Shown here piece after piece: positions 1-8,845 of a stretch of 64,000 nucleotides of DNA. The notes under the pieces were generated by a model that was not told the origin of the DNA, did not search any database, and was given only the letters and a program-made list of their open reading frames with translations. Position 1 is the first letter of the stretch. Each line of letters begins with the position of its first letter. The DNA is taken from the NCBI RefSeq assembly GCF_039503195.1, contig NZ_JBCJKP010000002.1:105925-169924 (forward strand), in the 5' to 3' direction. Both the position numbers and the translations under genes were made by a program. The stretch is from Streptomyces mirabilis. GTDB lineage: Bacteria; Actinomycetota; Actinomycetes; Streptomycetales; Streptomycetaceae.

Positions 1-202
1 GGCTCACGCCGTGAGGGTTCGTGCTTCGTCGCCGACTGCCCGCCCGGAGTTCTCCGTTGAGGTCCTGCACCAGCTCCACACCCGGACACTGCCGGCCCGG
101 CAGCCAGAAGGTTCTTCGCCGCGTTCACGTCGCTCCTCGCCCGGCTCCGCAGGAGTCCGTTTCCTCTCCGCCCGAAAAGCGGAGTATCCACGGAGGGATC
201 AG
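1..202 (-). mobile_element. IS200/IS605-type (TnpB) element remnant, internally deleted
   Basis: Read on the minus strand, positions about 1-135 match the last codons of TnpB and the 3' guide-RNA-like region of the element at 47388-48769. Positions about 140-202 match that element's left end, including the hairpin ending at the Shine-Dalgarno-like GGAGGG. The left end and the tnpB tail are almost directly joined, so nearly all of tnpB is missing. The right end lies beyond the window. The left end stops immediately before the start codon of the dehydratase gene at 203. Identity rests on comparison with the other copies in this window. Confidence 0.75.
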
Positions 203-1195
203 ATGACCACCACACGCATCCTCGTCACCGGCGGAGCGGGGTTCATCGGCTCGCACTACGTACGCACCCTGCTCGGCCCGGCAGGCCCCGGCGGCGTCGA
301 AATCACCGTCCTGGACAAACTCACCTACGCCGGCAACCCCGCCAACCTCGACCCGGTCCGCTCCCACCCCGCCTTCCGCTTCGTCCACGGCGACATCTGC
401 GACACCCGCCTCGTGGCCGAACTCGTCGCCGGCCACGAGCAGATCGTGCACTTCGCCGCCGAGTCCCATGTCGACCGCTCCATCCTCGGCGCCGCCGAGT
501 TCATCACCACCAACGTACTGGGCACCCAGACCCTGCTGGACGCCGCGCTGCGCCGGCCCGGCGGCCCGGCCCGCTTCCTGCACGTCTCCACCGACGAGGT
601 CTACGGCTCCCTGGCCGAGGGCTCCTGGCCCGAGAGCGACCCGCTGCGCCCCAACTCCCCCTACGCCGCCTCCAAGGCCTCCTCCGACCTCGTCGCCCTC
701 TCCTACCACCGCACCCACGGCCTGGACGTCCGGGTGACCCGCTGCTCCAACAACTACGGCCACCACCACTTCCCCGAGAAGGTCATCCCCCTGTTCGTCA
801 CCAACCTCCTCGACGGACACCGCGTCCCGCTGTACGGGGAGGGGCTCAACGTCCGGGACTGGCTGCACATCGACGACCACGTGCAGGGCCTGGAACTGGT
901 GCGCACCGGCGGCCGGCCGGGCGAGGTGTACAACATCGGCGGCGGCACCGAGCTGAGCAACAAGGAACTGACCACCCTGCTGCTCGACCTCGCCGGGGCG
1001 ACCTGGGACAGCGTCGAGCACGTGCCCGACCGGCTCGGCCACGACCTGCGCTACTCGGTGGACTGCACGAAGATCTCCCGCGAGCTCGGCTACCGCCCCC
1101 GCAAGGACTTCACCCAGGGCCTGGCCGAGACCTTCGCCTGGTACCGCGACCACCGCGCCTGGTGGGAGCCCCTGAAGCACAAGGCCGCCCTGTGA
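203..1195 (+). CDS. rmlB: dTDP-glucose 4,6-dehydratase
   Basis: Extended short-chain dehydrogenase that converts dTDP-glucose to dTDP-4-keto-6-deoxyglucose, the entry step to deoxysugars. The 330-residue product has the N-terminal Rossmann motif GGAGFIGSHY, the STDEVYG segment and the catalytic YAASK motif, and matches the usual family length. The ATG at 203 is preceded by GGAGGG with 6 bases of spacing; that ribosome site is supplied by the adjoining IS remnant. The frame is open upstream, but that extension is only transposon sequence. Together with the epimerase at 8231-8845 it suggests deoxysugar supply. No glycosyltransferase or thymidylyltransferase is visible, so the sugar pathway is incomplete here. 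Confidence 0.93.
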   Translation: MTTTRILVTGGAGFIGSHYVRTLLGPAGPGGVEITVLDKLTYAGNPANLDPVRSHPAFRFVHGDICDTRLVAELVAGHEQIVHFAAESHVDRSILGAAEFITTNVLGTQTLLDAALRRPGGPARFLHVSTDEVYGSLAEGSWPESDPLRPNSPYAASKASSDLVALSYHRTHGLDVRVTRCSNNYGHHHFPEKVIPLFVTNLLDGHRVPLYGEGLNVRDWLHIDDHVQGLELVRTGGRPGEVYNIGGGTELSNKELTTLLLDLAGATWDSVEHVPDRLGHDLRYSVDCTKISRELGYRPRKDFTQGLAETFAWYRDHRAWWEPLKHKAAL

Positions 1196-1324
1196 GCCGG
1201 TGAGCGTGCCCCAGGGGGCGCGACCGGGCCTGGAGAAGACGGGCTTTTTTCCGGTGCTGTCACATCCTGCCGGGCTGATCCGTCAGGGAGGTGTAACCCA
1301 CCGGCAACGGCACAGGAGCTCACC

Positions 1325-1798
1325 ATGGACGCCCGTTTGAACCTCTTCGGCAACCCGGTCGCAGGCAAGGTCCTCAGGCACATCAACTCGGCAGGCAAGG
1401 CGGTCTCGGACTCGGCGCTGCCGGCCGCGACGGAGGAACTGGTGAAGATCCGCGCCAGCCAGATCAACGGCTGCGGTTTCTGCACCGACATGCACACCAA
1501 GGACGCCGCGCACGCCGGGGAGACCGCGGTGCGCCTCCACCTGGTCGCGGCCTGGCGGGAGGCCACGGTCTTCACCGACGCCGAGCGCGCCGCCCTGGAG
1601 CTGACCGAGCAGGGCACCCGCATCGCCGACGCGGCCGGCGGCGTCACGGACGAGGCCTGGGCGAACGCCGCCAAGCACTACGACGAGGACCAGCTCGCCG
1701 CGCTGGTCTCCCTCATCGCCCTCATCAACGCCTACAACCGCGTGAACGTCCTCGTCCGGCAGCCCGCCGGCGACTACCAGCCCGGCCAGTTCGGCTGA
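1325..1798 (+). CDS. AhpD-like / carboxymuconolactone decarboxylase family protein
   Basis: 157-residue protein of the AhpD-like alkylhydroperoxidase core family. The diagnostic redox motif is present as NGCGFCTDMHTKDA: a CxxC pair followed by the conserved His. Members usually reduce peroxides or act as small thiol oxidoreductases in the cytoplasm. An AGGAG-type sequence precedes the ATG. The 129-base gap after the dehydratase contains a weak stem followed by a T run (about 1225-1251) that may terminate the upstream gene. The substrate cannot be told from sequence, and a role in the cluster is uncertain. Confidence 0.88.
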   Translation: MDARLNLFGNPVAGKVLRHINSAGKAVSDSALPAATEELVKIRASQINGCGFCTDMHTKDAAHAGETAVRLHLVAAWREATVFTDAERAALELTEQGTRIADAAGGVTDEAWANAAKHYDEDQLAALVSLIALINAYNRVNVLVRQPAGDYQPGQFG

Positions 1799-1825
1799 CC
1801 GGGCGCCCGTTGCGGCACGGGACGG

Positions 1826-3199
1826 TCACGGGATGTACTCCACGGTCACCGGGGCTGTGTTGTTGTCCTGGTCCGGGTCGGCGGCGGGACCGGGCGGGAC
1901 CGTGACGCTGCCGCGGGCCCCTTCGACGCGCTTGTCGATACGCACCAGCAGGACGACGGCGTAGGGCTCGGCCCCCGGCCCGCAGGCGACGGGACCGCCC
2001 TTCGCCGAGCCCTTTCGGCAGTAGGAGTCCTCGCTCTGCAGGCCTTGCGGTGGCCGGGTGACGAGGCTGACGCCGTCGGGGAGCGTCACCCACATCGTGT
2101 CGCCCCGGTAGCCCCTCGGATACGGCACCTCGGTCCGGACCTCCTCGCCCACCCTGCCCCGGATGGTGAAACCGACGGCCTCCACGTCGTCGACCCGCGT
2201 GGTCTCGAAGTCCAGCGCCCCGGCGGCTCCCCGGCTCCTGTACGACTCGCTCCCGGTGAACGCGCCGCCGTCCACCGGCCGAAGCCGCAGCACTTCACCG
2301 GTGCCGCGCACAGCCCGCCCGGGAAGCTGTGACGGACCGTCGATATCGGCGGTGGGCCACACGCTGTAGTGCAGGCTGCCGCTCCTCGTGTCCTGGCTGC
2401 TCACGGCGATGACCGGATGGTCCGTCTCGTACGCCGTCCCCGCGGGCAGCGGGCCGGGAAAGTCGCACTGTGCCTCGGTGGCCGCTGCCGCCTTGTTGTA
2501 GCGGCAGTTGCCGTACCGGGGCAGCAGGGTGCTGCCGTCCGCCACCACCATGACGGTGATGCCACCGTCGACACCGGTGTCCCCCGGTTGCCGAAGGCGG
2601 GTGTCAGCCGCACCTCGCCCCCGGGGCGCACCCCCGTCAGTTTCCTGCTCCGGGTGGTCAGATACGGCGAGCCGACCCTCACACGGGTGGTGTGCCGGAT
2701 GGTGGGCGCGTCGGCGCTGTGCACGGTCACCACGATGGACCCGGCCGGGCCCAAGGCCGTACCGGGCTTCGGCTTCACCTGGAAGGGAAGGAAATCAGCT
2801 CCCTCCCCGTACTTGATGTCCGGCAGCGCGCAGGTCACGCGAAAGCCCGACCGGGCGCAGCCGTAGCCCTTGTTCTCCCCAGATGTCGGCCTTCCCCTTG
2901 AAGACGGACAGGTCGAAATCCGCCTCGACCTGCCTGGCGGCCCCCTGGCTCCCGCCGGACGGGGCCGCGGCCGCGGCCAGGCGGATCCGGTATTCGGGGG
3001 CCCAGGGGGCATGGCCGGGCGCGGTGTAGCGCGGCAGGTAGAACGTGTTCAGCACGGACCGGAACGTCAGCACGGCCCCGGGCGCCTGCGCCGGGTGACG
3101 GGCTTTCAGGGCGACGGCGCCTGCCCCGGCCGCCGCCAGTACCACCGCACACACCACGGCCGCATACCGCCGCTTCCTGTCCGCCCACCACGCCCTCAT
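1826..3199 (-). pseudogene. membrane-anchored or secreted protein of unknown function, two apparent frameshifts
   Basis: Three overlapping minus-strand frames form one gene of 458 codons. The N-terminus has a basic start (MRAWWADRKRRYAA) and one hydrophobic segment, as in a signal anchor. The middle and C-terminal parts look like extracellular beta-rich domains with paired Cys residues. Frame changes fall near 2872 and 2580. Near 2580, restoring one G in a G run reads NRGDTGVDGGITV straight through. The two indels cancel, so the overall length stays a multiple of three. No family was recognised. Compensating indels in G runs suggest sequence error rather than true decay, but a pseudogene cannot be excluded. 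Confidence 0.55.
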
Positions 3200-3262
3200 A
3201 CCGCATCAGACGTACCGGACGCCGGATGGTTGCGCGAGGAGGGGAGGGCAAAGTCTCCGACA

Positions 3263-3295
3263 GACACGCCCGCGCCTCAGGGGCGCGGGCGTGTC
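3263..3295 (-). terminator. hairpin downstream of the Thr/Pro/Lys-rich gene
   Basis: Perfect 14-bp inverted repeat (arms 3263-3276 and 3282-3295) with a 5-base loop, directly after the stop codon of the minus-strand gene at 3316. There is no U tract, which is common for streptomycete terminators. Confidence 0.6.
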
Positions 3296-3315
3296 ACTTG
3301 CCCCGGCGGTCAGGG

Positions 3316-3782
3316 CTAGGAGGTCTTGGTCGGCTTGGCGGTCATGGTCGGGTGCGCCGTCTTCGTCGGCTTCGGCGAGTACTTGTGCGTCTTCGACGGC
3401 TTCGGCTTCGGCGAGTACTTGTTCGTCTTCGACGGAGTCGGCTTCGGTTTGTGGGTCTTCGTCGGCGACGGCTTCGGCGAGTACTTGTGGGTCTTCGACG
3501 GAGTCGGCTTCGGTTTGTGGGTCTTCGTCGGCGACGGCTTCGGCGAATGCTTGGTGGTCGTCGTAGGCGACGGCTTGGCGGTCGTCGTCGGCGCCGGCGC
3601 GGTGGTCGTCGTCTTCGACGTCTCCGGCGCCGATGTCGAAGGTGTCGCCGCGGGTGCGGCCGGATGCTGGGATCCGGCGGCCGCTACCGCGGTACCGCCC
3701 GCTGTTCCCCGGACAGCAGGGCCGCTGTCAGGGTTCCTACGGCGAAGGTGCGCCCCCAGTGGCTGCGGAATGTGGCATTCAC
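3316..3782 (-). CDS. secreted Thr/Pro/Lys-rich repeat protein (apparent frameshift)
   Basis: The likely start is the GTG at 3782, preceded by GGGAG. The product would begin with a signal-peptide-like stretch (FAVGTLTAALLSG), then switch frame near 3707-3712, where one G seems missing, into a long low-complexity tail. The tail repeats units such as SPKPSPTKTHKPKPTPSKTH, rich in Thr, Pro and Lys. This composition suits a cell-wall-associated or surface protein, but no domain was recognised. The alternative reading is an in-frame ATG at 3813, which lacks a signal peptide. Confidence 0.5.
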
Positions 3783-4022
3783 GATGTTCTCCCATCTTGA
3801 ACAACTGCCCCATTGGTCACTGTCGGCCTCAACCGAGGTTAGGTCGGTGCCCCCCGATCGGCGACCGGAGCACATCGGTTCGCACTTTCAACAGAAGTGG
3901 CGGGTGCCCGTGTGCGGCCGCACTCCCCGGGCGGGCAGGAGTTGACGCCCTCCTCGCCTCCCGCCTGCGGAACGATGGCCTTCGCCACAGCGTGCGGGGT
4001 CCGCGCCTGATCGACTGGCCGG

Positions 4023-4124
4023 ATGCTGATCAACCTGATTCTCCGCGCCCTCCCGTTCCGCATCCGCGAACCGCTGATCATCGCCGTCAGCCTCTACTTC
4101 TCCGGCCTCTCCCTCTGCTACTGA
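4023..4124 (+). CDS. possible 33-residue hydrophobic small protein
   Basis: Short frame MLINLILRALPFRIREPLII and so on, ending SLCY. It is strongly hydrophobic with a basic patch, so it could be a single-pass membrane peptide. No clear ribosome-binding site precedes the ATG. It lies in the otherwise gene-free 3783-4190 stretch between a secreted-protein gene and an IS remnant. Support is limited to amino-acid composition. Confidence 0.3.
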   Translation: MLINLILRALPFRIREPLIIAVSLYFSGLSLCY

Positions 4125-4190
4125 ACTTGACCGGGTGATGTCGGGCTGTTCGCCGGACAGTGCGCAGGGGGCCTCAGCAGTCCTGGTGAA

Positions 4191-4623
4191 GTGAGATATT
4201 CGCAGGGTGGCGGCTTGACCGACGCTGAGAGGGCCGCACGGGAGCGGGTTCGGCTCCAGGCTGTGGCTTGCTTCGAGAGTGGGACGAAGAGCTGGGAGGT
4301 CGCTGCCGCGTTGCGGGTCTCGGAGCGTTCGGTGGAACGCTGGCGACGCCAGTGGCGTGAGAACGGCCACGCCGGGGTGGCATCAAAGGGGTCATCTGGT
4401 CGGCCTCGACTGTCTGACATGCAAATGGCCTGCCTGGAGCAGGGAGTTGGAGCGTGGGCCGCTGGCACACGGGTGGATCGACCAGCGATGGACCCTGGCT
4501 CGGGTGAAGACGATGATCGGCCGGCTGTTCCACGTCTCCTGCACCGTGGAGGGCACGTGGCGTTTGCTGCGGCGCTACGGCTGGTCGTGGCAGCAGCCCG
4601 CCCGGCGCGCCTTGCCAAGGTGA
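4191..4623 (+). pseudogene. IS630-type transposase N-terminal remnant (frameshifted, truncated)
   Basis: The first frame encodes a helix-turn-helix region typical of IS630 transposases (WEVAAALRVSERSVERWRRQ). After an apparent single extra G near 4440 the frame continues into the winged-helix part (WTLARVKTMIGRLF ... GTWRLLRRYGWSWQ). The DDE catalytic domain is absent, so the element is dead. GTG at 4191 is taken as the start. It marks past insertion at the left flank of the cluster. Confidence 0.7.
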
Positions 4624-4668
4624 ACCGCGCTTTGGTCGAACTCGTGTTTCTCGGCCTGCATCGGTGAC

Positions 4669-5301
4669 CTATTTGGCGTCCGTGACTACGGCGATCTGAC
4701 GGATGAAGGTGTCTTCCACGGCGGAGTGGAGGAGGAATTCGGCGACGTTTGCGCGAGAGGTTGAGGGGAAGATCGGCAATTTCGTGACGCCCGCGAGCGC
4801 AACGGCGTTGTAGCGGGTGCTGTCACCGTTGTTCAATGCTCCGGGGTATTCGAGGGTCCATTTCAGATCACTGGCCCTCAAGAGAACTTCCGATGCGGCT
4901 TTGTCTGCGTAGACTTTCCGAAGCACGGTTCGGAAAATGGGACCGACGAGGAATGAGGCTTTGGCGAGGGAGTCGCCGACTCCGAACGCAGACAGGATGA
5001 CGAAACGGTCAACGCCTGATGTTTTCGCGGATGCGATGACTGCGCGGACGGTGTCGGTGATCAGCGTGGGGGTCTCGCGGGCGTTCTTCACTCCGAGCGT
5101 GCTGATGATCGCGTCGTGGCCTCGGGCTGCAGTCGCGATCACGGTGGCGTCGGTGACGTCGCCACCGACGATTTGAGCGCGCGGATCAACGGTGGCGTCG
5201 GGCCGCCGAACGAGGGCAGTGACCTGGTGTCCCTGGTCCAGTGCCTTTTTCGTGAAGAGGACGCCGGTGCGCCCGGTTGCTCCAAGAACAAGAAACTTCA
5301 C
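4669..5301 (-). CDS. NAD(P)-binding (NmrA/SDR-a5-like) oxidoreductase
   Basis: 210-residue single-domain Rossmann protein starting MKFLVLGATGRTG, a classic glycine-rich dinucleotide site. It lacks a canonical YxxxK pair in the usual place, as in atypical NmrA-like SDRs used as NAD(P)H sensors or quinone reductases. The GTG at 5301 is chosen because GGAG precedes it and the Rossmann strand starts at once. It lies downstream of the MarR gene on the same strand, with repeated TGACTA half-sites between them. Codon use and the non-coding DNA here look less G+C-rich than the biosynthetic genes. The substrate is unknown. Confidence 0.8.
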   Translation of the reverse strand: MKFLVLGATGRTGVLFTKKALDQGHQVTALVRRPDATVDPRAQIVGGDVTDATVIATAARGHDAIISTLGVKNARETPTLITDTVRAVIASAKTSGVDRFVILSAFGVGDSLAKASFLVGPIFRTVLRKVYADKAASEVLLRASDLKWTLEYPGALNNGDSTRYNAVALAGVTKLPIFPSTSRANVAEFLLHSAVEDTFIRQIAVVTDAK

Positions 5302-5487
5302 GATACTTCGCTCTCCATTGAAGGATGCATGGGCATGCTGCTGTTGCGGCCGAGCGGCAGGGAACCGATTCCCGCCCATGCGGTGCCGGACCCGCTCGCG
5401 CCTCTGCCGGTGGCGACGGCCTGTGCAGCAACGGTCCGGCTCGTCTGGGCACTGCGCACCGCGGCAATCAGCCGCCCATCACCGGAA

Positions 5488-5532
5488 CATAGTCAGGCTC
5501 ATCAACTAATCTAGTCAATGTTCCTGACTATG
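5488..5532. promoter_or_regulatory. candidate MarR operator with three TGACTA half-sites
   Basis: Half-sites TAGTCA at 5490-5495 and 5512-5517 are exactly 22 bp apart, and TGACTA follows at 5525-5530. The outer pair forms a 10-bp inverted repeat (5488-5497 with 5523-5532). The site lies in the 321-base gap upstream of the NAD(P)-binding gene. The same half-site with the same 22-bp step recurs at 6236-6263. Confidence 0.6.
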
Positions 5533-5622
5533 TCAAGCGGAGTCGAGACCTGTTGGCGCCCGCCGGTTCCGGCGGCTCAGGGGCCAGCGGGAACCGGTGC
5601 GGACGGCCCGGTGTGGCCAGGC

Positions 5623-6066
5623 CTACCGCGCATAGGGGTCGGTGATCTCGCGGAGTTGATCCAGGATCTGCTGCAGCAGCGTGAAGTTGCGGGTGCCCAG
5701 GTATTCCTTCCACTCCGCGAGGATCTCGTCGCGTGTCGCCTTGGCCACCTCGACCGCCTGCCGGCCGCGCTGCTCGATCACGATCAGCCGGGCGCGGCCA
5801 TCCGCGGGGTCGGGGACCCGGCGGACGTAGCCCAGACTTTCCAGCTGATCGACCATCACACTGGCGCTCTGCTTGGTCATTTGTGCCTGTTCAGCGAGGT
5901 CCGTGAGGCGCGAACCATCCTGGGCGACGCGCTGGAACACCCGGCACTGGGCGAGGGTCCAGTCGTCGAACCCGGCATCCTGCAGGGCCCGGAAAATCCG
6001 GTCCTCGGTGTACCGGTACGGGATGAACAGTGACGTCCCTAGATCAACCCGCTGCTCGTCACCCAT
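5623..6066 (-). CDS. MarR family transcriptional regulator
   Basis: 147-residue winged-helix protein. The HTH segment is around residues 55-80 (RLTDLAEQAQMTKQSASVMV), followed by the wing DPADGRARLI and a long C-terminal dimer helix, the normal MarR layout. It is divergent from the NAD(P)-binding/hemerythrin pair at 6416 and lies upstream of the oxidoreductase at 4669, with TGACTA repeats in both intergenic regions. This points to local autoregulation in response to an oxidant or phenolic ligand (inference). Confidence 0.88.
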   Translation of the reverse strand: MGDEQRVDLGTSLFIPYRYTEDRIFRALQDAGFDDWTLAQCRVFQRVAQDGSRLTDLAEQAQMTKQSASVMVDQLESLGYVRRVPDPADGRARLIVIEQRGRQAVEVAKATRDEILAEWKEYLGTRNFTLLQQILDQLREITDPYAR

Positions 6067-6235
6067 GCCGCTCCCAGCTCCATCGCCCGCCTGATTCCGC
6101 GAGGTTCACACCCTACGCCGCCGCCGATTCGACCGCGGCGGCGCGTGCCGCGGCGCTGCGCACGCTGCGTTCCGCATGCGCCACCTGCCCCTCGGCGACC
6201 TCGCACCTGCCACTGTTGCCATCGGTTCGGATGCA

Positions 6236-6263
6236 TGACTACAGTAGTAACGAAAGCTGACTA
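6236..6263. promoter_or_regulatory. candidate MarR operator, TGACTA direct repeat
   Basis: TGACTA at 6236-6241 and 6258-6263, a 22-bp step equal to that at 5490/5512. It lies in the 349-base divergent region (6067-6415) between the MarR gene and the NAD(P)-binding gene. Nothing else is evident in that region. Confidence 0.55.
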
Positions 6264-6415
6264 GTTCGGATGATGGCACTCGATCTGGTGCTCACAGACG
6301 CCAAACGAGGGTCAGCTGGCCCACCGCATCATCGCGGGGCGGTGCCCGTCCCACGGGAGCTGCGCCTACTCCCAACTCACCCCGAAACCCAATCTCAGAT
6401 AAAGGACCAGAACTC

Positions 6416-7303
6416 ATGATTTTGATTACCGGAGCCACCGGCACTGTCGGTTCGGAAGTCATCACAGCGCTCCTCCCCGCCCAGGCAGGTCACATGAGGG
6501 TTCTCACCCGCAATCCTGGCGCGGTTTTCCCCGACGGCGCCCAGAAAGTGGTGGCCGACCTCGGTGACAGCGATCTGGCACCCGTGCTGGACGGTGTACA
6601 CGCGGTGTTCTTGCTAACCGACGGGCTCCACATCGCCGCCCACGATCACCGGCTCATAGCCGCGGCGCAGCGAGCGGGCGTGGAGCGGATCGTCAAGCTG
6701 TCCGTACGCAACGTCGGACACGACGCCACCGACCCGATCACCACCTTGCACCGGGCTGGCGAGGAGGCGATCCGCGACAGCGGCATCGGGTGGACGTTCC
6801 TGCGGCCCACCGCGTTCATGTCCAACGCGCTCAACTGGGCGGGAATGGTCGCGGCCGATCAGGTCGTGTACGCCCCGTTCGCCGTTGGCCGGGCAGCTGT
6901 CGTCGACCCGGCGGACATCGCAGCGGTCGCCGCGGCCTGCCTCACCCAAGACGGCCACAATCACCACGTCTACGAGCTCACCGGCCCCGAACCGCTCAGC
7001 CCCTCCGACCAGGTCGCAATCCTCAACCAGGTGCTGGGCCGCGACCTGCGCTACGCCGAAGCCGACCCGGCCAGCACGCTCGCGCAGATGGTGTCCTATG
7101 GCATGCCCAAGGAGCTCGCGCACGCCGTCATCGAGCTCTTCCGCTCCACCGTGGAACCGTATAACTCCGAGCCGACAGGCGACATCACCGCAGTCACTGG
7201 CCGCCCGGCACGCAGCTTTACCGACTGGGCCCAGGCCCACCACAACGAGTTCCCCGCTCCCGAAGCCGTCCAGAACGCCGCAACCATCGAGGAGTCACGG
7301 TGA
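6416..7303 (+). CDS. NmrA-like NAD(P)H-binding protein
   Basis: 295-residue atypical SDR beginning MILITGATGTVGSEV, the GxxGxxG dinucleotide site. Later segments (WTFLRPTAFMSNALNWAG) match the NmrA / quinone-oxidoreductase-2 group. Such proteins use or sense NAD(P)H and often occur in redox stress modules. The ATG follows AAAGGACC. The stop overlaps the start of the hemerythrin gene by 4 bases, so the two are probably translated together. Its substrate is unknown. Confidence 0.85.
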   Translation: MILITGATGTVGSEVITALLPAQAGHMRVLTRNPGAVFPDGAQKVVADLGDSDLAPVLDGVHAVFLLTDGLHIAAHDHRLIAAAQRAGVERIVKLSVRNVGHDATDPITTLHRAGEEAIRDSGIGWTFLRPTAFMSNALNWAGMVAADQVVYAPFAVGRAAVVDPADIAAVAAACLTQDGHNHHVYELTGPEPLSPSDQVAILNQVLGRDLRYAEADPASTLAQMVSYGMPKELAHAVIELFRSTVEPYNSEPTGDITAVTGRPARSFTDWAQAHHNEFPAPEAVQNAATIEESR

Positions 7304-7950
7304 GGACCTCCGGCCCCGGGGTCGACACCCACGAGATGGTTCTGATCCACCGTGTCATCCGGCGCGAGTTCGGCCAACTCCCCCGACTGTTTCGCTCCGC
7401 GGCCAACGACCGTGCACGATCAAAGGTCATCGGCGCGCACGCCCGGGAGATGCTGGACTTCCTGCACACGCACCACACCGGCGAGGACGAACTGCTCTTT
7501 CCCTTGCTGCGCAAGCGAACCACGCTCGACCGGGATCTGATGGACCGGATGGACGCACAGCACGTGCAGGTCGACGACACCGTCACAGCCGTCAACGCGG
7601 AACTGCCGGTGTGGACAGCGACCGCCGACGCAGCCACCGGCGAGAAGATGGCCGCCCGCATCGAAGCCACGATGCCGACACTGATCGATCACCTGGCCGA
7701 GGAGGAGCAGAAGCTGCTCCCGGTCGTCTCGGTCACCCTGACGCAAAGCGAATGGGACGCACTCGGCAAGCACGGCATGAGCGCGATCCCGCTCACCCGG
7801 CGACTGGTCATCCTCGGCCACATCACCGAGGAAGCCAACGACGCGGAACGCCAGAGGTTCATGCAGGTCATACCCGCCCCAGCCCGTTTGGCCTACAAGC
7901 TGATCGGCCACCGCCAGTTCACCCGCGAAACCACCGCGCTCCGCGGCTGA
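7300..7950 (+). CDS. hemerythrin HHE-domain protein
   Basis: 216-residue helical protein with His/Glu metal-binding motifs spaced as in HHE hemerythrins: THEMVLIHRVI near the start, then HTHHTGEDELLF, DAQHVQVDD and DHLAEEEQ. These would hold a di-iron centre for O2 or NO binding. The GTG start overlaps the upstream stop, indicating coupling. With the NmrA-like and MarR genes it forms a plausible oxidative or nitrosative stress module unrelated to polyketide assembly. Confidence 0.85.
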   Translation: MRTSGPGVDTHEMVLIHRVIRREFGQLPRLFRSAANDRARSKVIGAHAREMLDFLHTHHTGEDELLFPLLRKRTTLDRDLMDRMDAQHVQVDDTVTAVNAELPVWTATADAATGEKMAARIEATMPTLIDHLAEEEQKLLPVVSVTLTQSEWDALGKHGMSAIPLTRRLVILGHITEEANDAERQRFMQVIPAPARLAYKLIGHRQFTRETTALRG

Positions 7951-7984
7951 CCCAGCTCGCGCCCCGGCGCCACAGCCCAAACAC

Positions 7985-8208
7985 ATCCTTTCTCCAGCGA
8001 GAGGTGCTCCCCCGGCTCCAGGCTGAGGGCGTCGAGCGCCTGGATGCTCAGCGGGACTTCCTCGAGCCGGTACTCGCCGCGGTCCGGGTCGGCGAACTCC
8101 GGACCGGTGCGGTCCGCCTCGGACCAGGACCGGATACGGGCCAGGTAAAAGTACTGGCGCTGGTGCGCGTCGGCCAGCACGTGTAGCAGGTCCTTGAATC
8201 GGGCTGCG
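7985..8208 (-). pseudogene. orphan coding fragment, unrecognised
   Basis: A minus-strand stretch reads like real protein (RFKDLLHVLADAHQRQYFYL ... GEYRLEEVPLSIQALDALS) but has no start codon of its own. Its open frame runs on into the flanking genes. It is probably a truncated gene left between the hemerythrin gene and the sugar epimerase. No family was recognised. Confidence 0.3.
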
Positions 8209-8230
8209 GACTCCGTACACGGTGGCCCGG

Positions 8231-8845
8231 TCACGGGTGACGGCTGCCGGGGACAGCGGTGCGGTAGGAGGCGAGGGCCTGTTCGTAGGTGGGCAGCAGG
8301 CCGCGGGCGGCGGCCTCGGAGAGGCTGGGGGCGTGGGTGTCCTTGTCGGAGCGGATGAGTTGTCCGGTGGTGTTCCAGGGGATGCCGATGTCGGGGTCGA
8401 GGGCCTGGATGTCGACCATGGTGCCGGGCACGTACTCCTCGGAGCACAGGTAGTTCATGCAGGTGTCGTCGCTCAGGGCGAGGAAGGCGTGGCCGAGGCC
8501 GTCGGCAAGGTAGACGCCGATGCCGGAGCCGGCTTCCTGCAGGGTGGTGTCGAACATGCCGAACGTCGGGGAGCCGACGCGCAGGTCGACGACCACGTCC
8601 AGGGCGGCGCCGCGCACACAGGTCACCAGCTTCGCCTGGCCCGGCGGCAGGGTGGTGCCGTGGATGCCGCGCAGCGTATTGCGCCGGGAGACGGAGAAGT
8701 TGACCTGCCGGACGGTGAACGGCTGGCCGCCGGCCGCCGTGAGGCCGCCCAGCCGCCAGGCCTCGAAGAACAGGCCCCGGTTGTCCGGCAGTTGCGACGG
8801 TGTGATCCGGAAGGCGTCGTGGACCTTCATCTCCTCAATGGCCAT
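8231..8845 (-). CDS. dTDP-4-keto-6-deoxyhexose epimerase (RmlC-like)
   Basis: 204-residue cupin-fold sugar epimerase acting on dTDP-4-keto-6-deoxyglucose at C3 and/or C5. The family signature is visible as NTLRGIHGTTLPPGQAKLV followed by DVVVDLRVGSPTFG. The RGIHG form with PPGQ resembles antibiotic-pathway epimerases more than primary rhamnose RmlC (inference). The ATG at 8845 has AAGGAG 5 bases upstream; that site belongs to the left end of the adjacent IS605-type element. It partners functionally with the 4,6-dehydratase at 203. Confidence 0.88.
   Translation of the reverse strand: MAIEEMKVHDAFRITPSQLPDNRGLFFEAWRLGGLTAAGGQPFTVRQVNFSVSRRNTLRGIHGTTLPPGQAKLVTCVRGAALDVVVDLRVGSPTFGMFDTTLQEAGSGIGVYLADGLGHAFLALSDDTCMNYLCSEEYVPGTMVDIQALDPDIGIPWNTTGQLIRSDKDTHAPSLSEAAARGLLPTYEQALASYRTAVPGSRHP

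Noticed and set aside
125..1180. Minus-strand 351-codon frame opposite the dTDP-glucose dehydratase
   Set aside because: Antisense shadow with no protein-like motif; the plus strand encodes a clear enzyme.
203..8845. A complete deoxysugar pathway with glycosyltransferase
   Set aside because: Only a 4,6-dehydratase and an epimerase are visible; no other sugar gene was found in the window.
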